64,000 nt of DNA from Thunnus maccoyii (Eukaryota; Chordata; Actinopteri; Scombriformes; Scombridae). A program made the position numbers and the translations under genes. The notes under the pieces were generated by a model, which was not told where the DNA came from, made no database searches, and saw only the letters and a list, made by a program, of their open reading frames with translations. Position 1 is the first letter of the stretch. Each line of letters opens with the position of its first letter. This document shows positions 10,879-21,846 of the stretch, one piece after another. The stretch is from positions 17,407,155-17,471,154 of the forward strand of contig NC_056544.1 of the NCBI RefSeq assembly GCF_910596095.1. Reading direction: 5' to 3'.

Positions 10879-13800
10879 ATGGCGAACGAGATGACAGCTA
10901 CACCACCGGACTCGGTGCAATGCCCAGTTTGTTTTAAAGACTTTACGTCTTCCACAATTAACGGACACCTCGACGTATGTCTGCTGAACAGCGCTACGGA
11001 CAGTTGCTCGTCTACAGCAACGGAGGAGAGCGGACCTCCCGTGAAGAAATCCCGCATCTGTGCGGAAGCTGAACCGCGCAGCCCCGGTGTCAACAAACCC
11101 GCAGCCAGCTCCTCTTCTACGGGAAGTCCGCCGTCAACTGCGATATTCTCCATGTTTCAGGCCAACAAGAGTAAAGTGTCACTTCAGAGTGAACGAAATG
11201 TCTTATTTTCCGGTAAACAAACTGCTGTCAACAAGGGGATTAAACGCAGTTTGCTGAACGAGACGGAAGCAGCAGTCACAGAGCCTGTGAAGAACCAGCC
11301 GACTGTAAAAGCAACACATGGTTTATCCCCCCGGACGCTGCTGTCCATAGACAAGCCTCTTGCAGAGATGCTGAGACCAAACACACTGGAAGAATACTTT
11401 GGTCAAAGCAAAGTTGTAGGCCAGCAAACACTCCTGCGGTCACTTCTGGACTCCCAGGAAATACCCTCCCTCATCCTCTGGGGACCACCGGGATGCGGAA
11501 AGGTGTTGTAGTGACGTCATCACCATCCCCCTACCATTCATAATTCATTTTCCTACATTATCCTTTCATTATCTAATGCATGCATTCAGCAATAGCACAT
11601 TGCTTTAGGTAACATACACTGATATTATTATCACTGAGCTTGAAGATATTATTGCTTTCATGCTTCTTTATTGTTATTTTTGGTCGATTACGACTTGTTT
11701 GGTCTATTAAAATAATGAAAAATGTCCTTTTTTAATTGCAACATAGGAACACAACAGTTGTAGAAATATACACATTTAGCATTGCAAGAATCGCAGGTGC
11801 ACAATTATACATGGTAGGTTACATACAAATTTCAAGATAAACATACAAACGAACAGAAGAAAAAAACAAAGAAAAACTAGCAATAAAACAGCAAAGCCCT
11901 ATAATAATGAACAATGCTCAACACTATTTCTCAGAGCCCAAGGGGACATCTTCAGATGGTTTATTTGGTCCTACCAACAGTCAAAACCCCCAAAATATTC
12001 AATTTACTGTCCTCATATTTGAAAAGTCAGAACCAGCTAGACAAATTACTCATTAGTTTTCTGAATCAAAGCTAATAATTCAACTCTAATGCTTTTCTTT
12101 TCTTTAGCAAATGACCTCCTGGTAGCACATCACTGATATTATTCTTATCCAAAGTAGCCATTACTGAAGCTTGAATATATGAATTCGGGCTACCGTCAGC
12201 CATCACAATTTACCACAGCCAAGGTGACATCAACACCAAAACAGAGGCAACTTAGATTTGAGAAGCTTTAAGTAGTGCATGATTGGCATTAATTGCTTGA
12301 TGAAAAACTTTTTAATTAACAATTAATTAAAGATATATTGTTGATCCATTTTCTTTCATTCAACCAATAAACTAATAATTTCAGCTCTAACTGAAGACTG
12401 TGTACTGCTATTGTCATAAGCAGTACACAGTCTACAGTTTGTGCCAGTAGAAGCAGTGACTAATGTCATGTAGACAGGAGGATTGGTTTGTTGATGAATA
12501 TAATGTTAATTAATTGACTGGTTGATAGCACAACTTTGTTCAGCTTTGTTAAAGGGTTAATTCACCCATTACAAAGAAAACACCCACCTGCCCTAGTGGT
12601 TTCTGACCACACAGATTATTTTGTTTTTATATGTCAGTGTTTTGGGATGTTTCCTGTGAGATTTTTACTATATTCCCAATACAATGGAGGTGAATAGATT
12701 TGTACTTGTGTTGCTCAAAGTGCCAAAAAAACTACTTTTCCATAATCAGTCAATCAGTTGAACTTGACAGAGAGAGATGAGAAAGGTGAAACTTAGACAG
12801 CATGTTGAAAGAATGAGTTATTAATCAAATAGCTGCCCAGTGTCTGCAGCTGCTCTGTTTGTCAGACCTTAATGCTCCATGTTAATGACTTCTTAGGTAT
12901 GCCAAGCTACTAGCCTGGATGGTTGTTCAGCAGCTCATCATACTTAGACTTTGTCAACATGCTTTGCTAACACTTCACCTCTTTAACTCCCTCTGTCTTC
13001 AGGTTTCACAATTGAGTGGTTATTTTTGGAGCTGGTTATAAGGATTTACAGTGAAGACATGGTTTATGGGGCGTTCTCATCTAAAGTGTAAGGTGCATTG
13101 TAAGACCTGGAACCTGAACACCTCGCATTAAGTAGAAGGTGTTATCACAATTATTTTCGTAGGTGTATCTTACATGAGTGGGATAAATTAGTTTTTTTTT
13201 TCTAGGCCCATTTAGATTCCAGTAAGAACTGCAATTTATGAATGATGTATTTGTTTTAATCATGTGTTTTACGTTGTGTTTTGCTGTCTTTCAGACCACT
13301 CTCGCTCACATAATCGCTAGTACCAGTAAAAAGAAGGGCACGGCTCGTTTTGTGACCCTGTCTGCCACCAGCACATCTACCAATGAAGTCCGAGAGGTGA
13401 TCAAGCAGGCACAGAATGAGCTCCGGCTGTGCAAGAGGAAGACCATCCTGTTCATTGATGAAATTCACCGCTTCAACAAATCCCAACAGGTGGAGCATTG
13501 AACCAGAAAGATCTAATCAGAGTTTGTAATGTGAGCCGCAGCAGTTTAGACAATGTTTAAAATACCTGTTTGGGCTTAATGACAAAATTAGTGTTTAATA
13601 ATACAGTTTGTAAAGCTAATGATTGTATTTATCTTCAATTTCTGTATCAAATAGGTTCAGTAAAACCACTGAAGATTACACAACTTCCATTTACTCTGAT
13701 CATGTTTTAGGGTGTCCATTTGTTTGCCAAACCACAGTTAAAAGTTCAAATATTTTCTGCAGGAATAAATGTACAATTATGAATAATATCTTACAACCTA

Positions 13801-16800
13801 ACCTGTCTACAACGTGTCTTATAAGACCTATATTATGTGAGTCAGTAAAAGAAGAAATATTTCGCCTGTAAAAACAATGTGTGTACAGGTAATTAATTGC
13901 TTTAAATTTTAGCTCTTAAATCATCAGCAACTCTAACTGTCTCTCTTTTGTAACATTGCGATTCACAAACCTTTAAACTGATCTTTGATGTGTTTGAATA
14001 GTTCTGCTAAACAATATAATGTATCAGTACTTTGTGTAGTCATTTGCTATGTGACAGCATATCCCTACATCATCTAGCAAGGAGGTTCACTCAGGATCCC
14101 TGTTTAACGAGCTGATAAGCATGAAAGGACACGGCAACGTAATACAAGCAAATTTAGCAAATCCACAAGCAGATCAAGTTGTACACTAACAGTCAAACAA
14201 ATACTTACCCTTGATATCTTGTCACCTCAGAGATGGTCATTGATTTCACATCTCTCTCCTTTTCTCTCTCTCTCTCAATGTGTGTGTTTCTGTAGGACAC
14301 TTTCCTTCCACACGTGGAGTGCGGGACAGTTACTCTGATTGGGGCGACCACAGAGAATCCTTCGTTCCAGGTGAACGCCGCACTGCTGAGCAGGTGCAGG
14401 GTGCTGGTTCTGGAGAAGCTGTCCGTGGAGGCAATGGGCTCGATCCTGGACAGGGCCGTGGCTGCGCTGGGGATCAGAGTACTGGAACAAGATCAAGCAA
14501 ATCCCAAACATCAAGACCAAACAGATGGACACCAGTAAGTGCTCGTCCAGGGACCCTGCTCTGCTCTTGACTGGGTGTCACCCTATAAATCAAAATCCTT
14601 TGGCTGAGTAGAAGGCCTGCTCTCTTCTTCTGTTCCTGGCTTAGTGGGTTTAGTTAGATAATATATGGGAGGAGTGTACTAGTAGTTGGAGCCACAGCAA
14701 TCCCCCTCAGCTCTGGTCGGGTCTGACATGTTGACAGAAAAGAATTTGCATGTAATGGAATGTGATGATGAGCTTCGGGGAGATATTATGATATTTGTGT
14801 TAAGTGTAGTGTTTTGGATGATCTGAAATCTACGGACTGTAACACACAGTGAGATTAAAGGGTTGGAGCTTAAAACCACAGTGAAGATGGCTCACTTTTA
14901 TCCAAAAAAATCACCATGGTAACCTACAGTGCGTAGCCAACCTGCTCCAGAGCAGGTTCAGTTCAGGGGATCGGATCAAAACCAGACTCGAACAATAAAG
15001 TTATGAGTAATAGAGTAGAATCCCTTTGCTTTCCGTCATTATTAGTGACGTAAGAAACTTGTGTAGAAATATATATTTATAGAGAGGAAATATGTTCTAG
15101 ATCACAGAAGTATGGAACAATGTTGCTGCATCATTATGGCCCACTGGTGCATTATCATTCCATTTCCTAAATAAATGCAATAAATGTTAAGTGCAAATGC
15201 TAAAGTTCAAATACACATTTAGTTGTAGAGTACAATAACAATATGTTATCATATTAATAATAACAATATGCTATATTTCTGAAATTGATCATTATTCCCT
15301 GGAGTTCTGATGAGACGCCTGATTTGTCTCAGGTCTAATGTACCTTTTCTACACTGATAGTGATCTTTACTTTTCAGCCATGCTAGTACTGAGGTTCTTG
15401 GGCTGGCCATGGGCCATGTCAGTTGCTCGGTTGGTCCACGACTTTAGTCCAGACTGAAATATCTGAAGTATTTGATGGATTGCCATGAAATTTTGTGCAA
15501 ACATTCATTATATCCTTATTACTTCAGTGATCCCTTGACTTTTCCTTTACAGCCATTCTTGAGATTGACATTTGTGGTTTTGCGTGAAATGTCTCTACTA
15601 CTATTTGATGGATTAGAATTAAATTTGGTACGGACATCCATGTTCCCCACAGGATGAACTGTTGACACTTTGGTAACCCCAGGTCATCAAGTCATCAGGT
15701 CAAAATCTTATTTGTCCAACATTTGGGTTTATGACCAAATACCTGCAAAACTAATGACAGTCCCATCAACTGCACTTTGCATTTAATGTAAATTTTAGCA
15801 AATATTAGCATGATAACACTGACTCTAAACAAAGATAGTGAAAATAGTAAACTTTGTACTTATTAAACATCATCATGTTAGAATGCTGCGGGGGTTAGTA
15901 TTTAGACTCACAGAGATGCCATTATGCCTGTAGACTCTTAGTCTTGTTTCTTTACTTAAAAAAATGATTGCTGGGCATTTATTAGAGCAGATGGAAGAAG
16001 TGTTGACATTAAGCATTAAAGCAGGCAGCATGGGCACAGATGATGATTCCTGTTAACACTTGTAGAAAATCTTCCATGGGTCAAATTTAGGTCACCATCT
16101 GAGGTGCTTGGACTTTTGAGAGGCTATAAACAGCACTCATAAGGGGGGTTGTCAGTAAGGACAGTTTGAGATTAGAATGATGAGAAGTCTTTGGAAAGAA
16201 CATCTGATGTCTGATTTCCTCGGTTTATTTTTGTAATGAGCGGTCATTTGAGTTGGCATCCTTTGCATTCTTTCTCAGGTGTGGTATGGTAATGCTGCAG
16301 ATGTATCAAATGAAAAAACATAGCTTTCACATTTATAATGAAATAAATGTCATAATTATTTTTATTCCTTATGTAAAAAGCACTTAAATAAAAAGTATTG
16401 ACAAACGATATATTTTGTTCTTTTCCCAGGCCAAAGATTTACATTGAACAAAAAGCTCTGGACACTATAGCACACCTTTGTGACGGTGATGCAAGAGCAG
16501 GACTCAATGGTCTGCAGCTGGCTGTTCAGGCTCAGGTGAGCTTTGCCCGCCCATTAGGACAAGATGGTTCTTCTCAGGAAATACTGGTGAAGGAGGAGCA
16601 CATTAAGGAGGGTCTTCAGAGGTCCCATATCCTCTATGATAGAGCTGGTAAGCCCTTTGTCGATGTTACCGTAGTTATTTACCAAAGTAAGCTACGTGAA
16701 TCCCGATGTGAATGTATACTATTGCTATTAAATTGCTGCTGATGATGACTAAAAACGTGAGAGGAGGAGAAAAAGTTTAAATGTTCTTTCATCAAAATTT

Positions 16801-18030
16801 GGGTTCTTATTAGCTTGCTCTTATTTATTTCTTTTAACTATCAAAGCTCTATAGAAGTTACCTCCTGGAAAATTCAGCGACTACCTCATTGTGTACCAGC
16901 AAACACACATAAAAATTCCAGCTAAAAATACGTGATATGTTTTTTAATAGTCTTGGCCTTCTGCTCTTGCCATCAACTAAGACTGCCTTTCAGTCAATAA
17001 AGGATCTTACATCAGATTAACAGACATCTGTCTCATTTTGGAAAACTGACACAGCCTGTTTAAAAGGGATCCATGTAATAGTGGGCCTGAGCCAAAGGTG
17101 GTTTCAACAGAATCAAGAGGCTTGTTTAAGGATTATTTGTGGGGTGTGTGTGGGTGCGTCAGGCAGTACACCAACATTTACACATTGGGACTTATTTCAC
17201 AACTACACATGTTTAGAAATCCTCTCAACAGCTTCAACATAACACCTGCCATCAAAATCTTCACTTGAAATAACTTCTAAATAACGTGGCGTAACAGCTT
17301 TATCATATTACTCCCCAGGAAGTACAGTAAGAGTGATCGCTATCCTTTCAAGTGGCTTTCGAATGAAATGAATTACATAATATATGAAAACACTAAACAA
17401 TGCATATAGAGATGTTCATATGTGAGCTTACATGTGCTTAAGAGTGTCACGCATTTGTGTTTTTTTGTGTATTACATTTTTTGCAGTGTGTGGGGAAATT
17501 ACGCTACACATGTTTTAGAGGTGTGTTTAAAAGAAAGCCCCAGAGCCCTTCATAAAACAAAAACTTGATCCTGCTCAAGATTGGTGTGCTGTACATTGAC
17601 AAATAAGGAAGTACTGTAACTTGTTATACTATAACGTTACAACAACACCTCCCTTCCCTGCCCCTCTCCCCTGACCATCCATGGATAACTCCCACTCACT
17701 CGTTCATCCTATGTAAGACTTGGACAGTCCTCCACACTGTCCTGTTACATAACATTCAGCTGTCCCAAAAGATTGAGATTTACTGTTCCCTGCTTCACAT
17801 GCTGATGAAACTTACCCTCAGCTTGACTAATGTACTTGATGGAGACGGTATTCTTCCATTCATTATGGCTTTATATAATCAGTATTAATGTATGTTTTGT
17901 TCCTTTTGTGTTTTGACAACATAATAATAATTTGTATGTAATGTTCTCAAGATCATAGCGAAGGATCAGAAGTATGGAAATACTATATATACTGTATACT
18001 ATAAAATGCTCAATATATTGAACAGTATAC

Positions 18031-18064
<34 letters not shown>

Positions 18065-18832
18065 TAAAGGTGAAGAGCATTACAACTCTATCTCAGCGTT
18101 GCATAAGTCTATGAGAGGCTCCCATGAGAATGCCTCTCTGTACTGGCTGGGCCGCATGCTGGAGGGCGGTGAGGACCCCCTCTATGTGGCTCGCAGACTG
18201 GTCCGCTTTGCCAGCGAGGATGTGGGTATGTGAGATGCAAATGCCTACAGAGAAATGAGAGAGAGAGAAGATTTTGAGCACAAATAAATGTGTTTCTTTT
18301 TTTCCAGTCTGACAGGATGCCTTGTGTCTCTTGTCCCTCTCAGGTATGGCAGATCCCTCTGCTCTTCCTCAGGCTGTGTCTGCCTTCCAGGCCTGTCACT
18401 TCATTGGGATGCCAGAATGTGAGGTAGGCTCACCTTAGCAATCAGTCTTGATCAATACATATCATATCTAATTGTCAGTCAGTCATACAGTCATCTTATC
18501 TTGCTGTCTTGTTTTTGTTATTCTTCTGCCGTTCATCCCCTGTTCAACAGGTGATCCTGGCTCAGTGTGTGGTGTATCTGGCACGAGCACCCAAGTCTGT
18601 GGATATTTACAAGGCCTACAATAATGTAAAGGCCTGTTTGAGGAACCACAAAGGGCCCCTGCCTCCTGTCCCTCTTCACCTTCGCAACGCTCCCACCAAG
18701 CTGATGAAGCAACTGGGCTACTCTAAAGGCTATAAATACAATCCAGCCTTCAGTGGCCCTGTAGAGCAGGATTACTTACCCGAGGAGCTGCAGGGAATCA
18801 ACTTCTTCACCTGGACGCCCTCAGACCCATGA
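10879..18832 (+). CDS. wrnip1: WRNIP1, Werner helicase-interacting AAA+ ATPase
   Basis: Seven coding exons: 10879-11502, 13295-13489, 14296-14534, 16430-16647, 18070-18225, 18344-18423, 18551-18832. They total 597 codons, against about 665 in human. Residues 15-34 form a UBZ4 ubiquitin-binding zinc finger (C15, C18, H30, C34). A low-complexity linker follows, then an AAA+ domain with Walker A GPPGCGKT (about 202-209, split by the exon 1/2 junction), Walker B ILFIDE (about 259-264) and a sensor-1 region GATTENPSF. The C-terminal RarA/MgsA-like tetramerisation region ([18 protein letters not shown] onward) is complete. Family knowledge: the protein binds ubiquitin at stalled forks, interacts with WRN and DNA polymerase delta, and protects nascent DNA in the nucleus. 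The start ATG in AACATGGCG is the first in the GC-rich exon. An E2F-like site precedes it and a TG microsatellite abuts exon 5. No disabling change was seen. Confidence 0.95.
11930..12392. repeat. Fragments of the dispersed MITE-like repeat in wrnip1 intron 1
   Basis: Pieces such as 'ccaacagtcaaaacccc' (about 11974) and the closing ATTAATTAA...AATTTCAGCTCTAAC (about 12310-12392) resemble the family copies elsewhere in the window. It is strongly diverged and the internal boundaries are uncertain. Confidence 0.35.
15440..15720. repeat. Interspersed repeat with 'gatggattgccatgaaattt' core, in wrnip1 intron 3
   Basis: The block carries two related subunits: 'ttgatggattgccatgaaat...acattcat' near 15472 and 'tgatggattagaattaaat...acatccatgttccccacagg' near 15606. 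It resembles a sequence that recurs widely in teleost genomes as a non-autonomous repeat. The family assignment rests on recall and on the internal duplication. Confidence 0.45.
18032..18060 (+). repeat. (TG)n microsatellite at the wrnip1 exon 5 acceptor
   Basis: About 14 TG dinucleotides end at 18060. Only TACTTAAAG separates them from the exon beginning at 18070. The polypyrimidine tract of this acceptor is therefore largely a UG repeat. Confidence 0.95.
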
Positions 18833-19344
18833 GGGTCTGTTGTAATGACTTACACAACATGATGTAATAGAGTAAAACCAAAGCTGCTGATCCAAATTCA
18901 AACTAATTTTACACTTTTGACGTGTTTTCATTCATCGTTCATTTTCAAAAGTAAAAGAACTAACATCACATCCATTTACATTCAGTCCGTCACAGAACCT
19001 CCAGGTTATGTTCAAATTAATCAACTATTTCAGTTTAGTCCATTGCTTTTGATTATGTTATAAAGGTTATCAGTCTAAGGATAAGTCTTTAATCCATTCA
19101 AATAAATATGCAATGTCACCTCTTCCATTGCACTTGCATACTAGATATTTAAATGCAACATGCATGTTGGTTCATCTTTGTCTTGTCTTTGTAAAAAAAA
19201 GTTTCAAGCTGAGTTTAAACTGATTAAAATGTTTGTTTCTTTGTTATGAATACTGATTATGTTTTATAATATTTTGATTAAATATACAAGACAAACAGTA
19301 ATGTTGTCATTTTATTGAATAGTTACATCAAACTGGAAACATCT

Positions 19345-21118
19345 TCAGTTTTGGGCCATTGTCTGCAAAGAAATAAAACAACATTTAATTTATTAATTTT
19401 AAATTTAATTAAAAAAGAACATGTTGGCTTTATATAAAGTGATATATTTTAAGTGCTGCTTGCTCACTGGCCTCACCTCACTAATCCAGGGGATGAAAGA
19501 GGCCACACGGGTAAAGACTGTGGGTTTCCGAGGGGTATTACACCCACGTCCATCCACAAAACTGGTCACTCCCTGGACATACCATCTGCAGTCTCTGCCC
19601 TTACAGTTCAGAGGACTTCCAGGGTCATCCTGGAAGATTACAGCAGATATTAAGGCGTTGGATTACATTATCTCTTTCCCTCACAAATATAATATAAAGT
19701 TAGGTGGTTGTTTCTCACATGGCATGCTGACTTGCTCTCTCCTCCTGCACAGATCATGGTTGTCTTTGCTGAACTGCCCCACCAGTCACTTTGACTACAG
19801 ATACTGTGATCCACCACTGGAAGTAGAGCCTGCTGTACTGTAGCTGCCTTGGGCCCACCAGCTAAAGACATGACATATATTAATAGCAGTAATAAAGAGG
19901 TATTCAGATCCTAGTAACTAAAGCTGTCAAATAAATGCAGTGCAGTAAAAAGTACAATATTACCCTCTAAAATGTAGTGGACTAGAAGTATAAAGTTGCA
20001 GAAAATGGAAATACATAAGTAAAGTACAAGTACTTCAAAATTGTACTTAAGTACAGTACTTGAGTAAATGTACTTAGTTACTGTCCACCTGATTATTAGT
20101 AAGTACAGCTGGAAATTTGTATAATATTTGACGTATCTTTAAAGGTTATGATTTATACAAGGGTGCACTACACCCCATGTGAGCTGGGTTCTTGGCAGCA
20201 GGTCTTACAGTAGAGACGAACCCAGCCTGTCACATAGCAGGGCTGGTTGTGGCCAGAGTGTCACCGTGCTGTGGCAGGCAAGCCAGCTGAACCTTTTCAC
20301 TGATAACAGCACTCTTCTCCAGCTTCAGCAGGGCAATGTCATTCCTACAGACTGCATTATAAAACACAAAAAAATAAACATTTCAATAATTACATTTTTT
20401 AAATTACTCTGAGCATTTAACTGTAGATTAACTTAAAATGTATTAATTTCAGCTGCTGTTCTATCACAGCTGCATTTTCAGAGGACATATTTTCTTAATA
20501 ATCCACCCCAGGTCTAGAGCATTTTGGGGGGTTATGTTGAGACAGGATGAGGATGACAACCTACCCACATGACACACAGTTGTTATTCCACTTGGGATGG
20601 AGGAACATTTTTTCCACCATAATAGACTGTTCAGGACCCTCTTCCTTGCTCATGTCATGCTCAGCAAGAACCACCCTGTATGTGTGGAATCTGGATAGAA
20701 AAACAAAAATTTGTTTTAAAAATATCAGGAACCCCATATCATCTTATTTCAAGCTTTTTTGTTTATTAAAGAGAAACTATGTCACAAATACACTTTTCCT
20801 CACGTGTTGCAGTGTGCAGCAGTCAAGATCCAATTTGAAGCAATAAGTGTTCATCCACAAGTGGGGAAGACAGACTCCAGAGAAACCTGCCATGGCCAGC
20901 TGTATGGACGGGCGTCTTTCCCGTTCACCACACGGCTGGTGTCAGGCTGGTAGCTCGGTACACCGCACCCAGACACTAAAACATTATAAGGAACAGAATC
21001 AAGATACCAGTCAAATGTGAGATTGTTTCATATTTCAAGTGGTAACCACAGAGTATAATGTGTTTAAGGTAAACTCACCAGTTGTGACAAGCAGGAGACA
21101 GATGAGTGCCAGTTCCAT
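19345..21118 (-). pseudogene. Pancreatic elastase (CELA3/ela3l-like) pseudogene
   Basis: All regions of a chymotrypsin-fold elastase are present on the minus strand: exons 21118-21079 (signal peptide MELALICLLLVTT), 20975-20804 ([21 protein letters not shown]), 20690-20565, 20344-20209 (NDIALLKL), 19861-19719 (LPVVDHSICSQSDWWGS), 19629-19477 and 19362-19345. Elastases are secreted zymogens that cut dietary protein in the gut. This copy cannot: a TGA replaces Gly inside the CGGTLIAS motif; residues are missing after WQVSL; a 1-bp loss shifts frame near the QPCYVTGW motif; and the active-site GDSGGP motif reads DDPGSP, so the catalytic Ser is Pro. Histidine (TAAHC) and Asp (NDIAL) remain. Splice sites are mostly intact, so it is an unprocessed copy that died in place. 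The precise elastase subtype is an inference. Confidence 0.85.
19905..20092. repeat. Teleost dispersed repeat ('tacttgagtaaatgtacttagttact') in elastase relic intron
   Basis: The block ends with the words 'cttgagtaaatgtacttag' and 'ttactgtccacctg', which recur widely in fish genomes. A shorter related piece ('cttgtacttgagtaaaatc') lies near 2735-2780. It is probably a non-autonomous element; boundaries are approximate. Confidence 0.5.
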
Positions 21119-21837
21119 CTTTTATTTGTCTTAAGGAGCTGGCTTATCATGCAGAGCTATTTAAGGGCACAAATCCAAACAACATGAGACATAGCCTGGG
21201 AGTTTTCCCTCCGTACTCAAGGTGGTGAGACCACTTTGTACCAACAAAGGAGGGAGATAACATCTGTAAATCTGTGCAGATATGAGACATCATTTCATCA
21301 ATTTCATCCGCACATCAGGTCTTCCTTTTCTTAATTATGGGGTGAAAGGTGGTGACAATCCAAGGGACCCAACTCAGCTTCTTAAGGCCCTACCAAAATT
21401 TGAGATTATTTTAGTTAAACAGGGGTTGCAGTTCTTACACAGGGCACAAAATGTATTGTTATGAGCTTCAACACTTTGAGACAAGCTTGGCAGGAGGAAC
21501 TGTGTATAATAGCACTTTATATTAATAATCTAAAGAGGATATTTCAAGTCAATGTGCAATTTGAGAGGGAAGTCAATTTGTTGATTAAGGACTTAGTAAA
21601 TGAGGCAATTATTAGGCAACTATTTATAGGATCTCTGGATCTATACTAAACACCATAATTTACATTTTGGCGTTTGGTATGTTTTCAGTGGTAAATTGAG
21701 GACTAATGAAGGAGGAACAACTTAATCTCTTATCCTTTGTATACTTGTAATGTGAACTTCCTGCCACGGGGGTCGCTGTAAATACTGTTGTCTAATTTTC
21801 TTCTACTTCCGCAGAAGAAGAAGAAAATGTAGTTTTA

Positions 21838-21846
21838 AAGATGGCG
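21838..21846 (+). promoter_or_regulatory. YY1-like motif over the dhx30 start codon
   Basis: AAGATGGCG overlaps the ATG of dhx30. It matches the YY1 core (AAnATGGC) often found near transcription starts of nuclear-encoded mitochondrial and housekeeping genes. Similar ATGGCG contexts occur at the wrnip1 and exosc4 starts. Occupancy is not shown. Confidence 0.3.

Noticed and set aside
14275-14570. Long open frames on both strands over 14280-14532
   Set aside because: They are shadow frames of wrnip1 exon 3 (14296-14534); only one plus frame gives the sensor-1 region and joins in phase.
21282-21649. Two consecutive 60-codon frames between the elastase relic and dhx30
   Set aside because: They have no similarity I can name and no splice or start context; treated as non-coding spacer.
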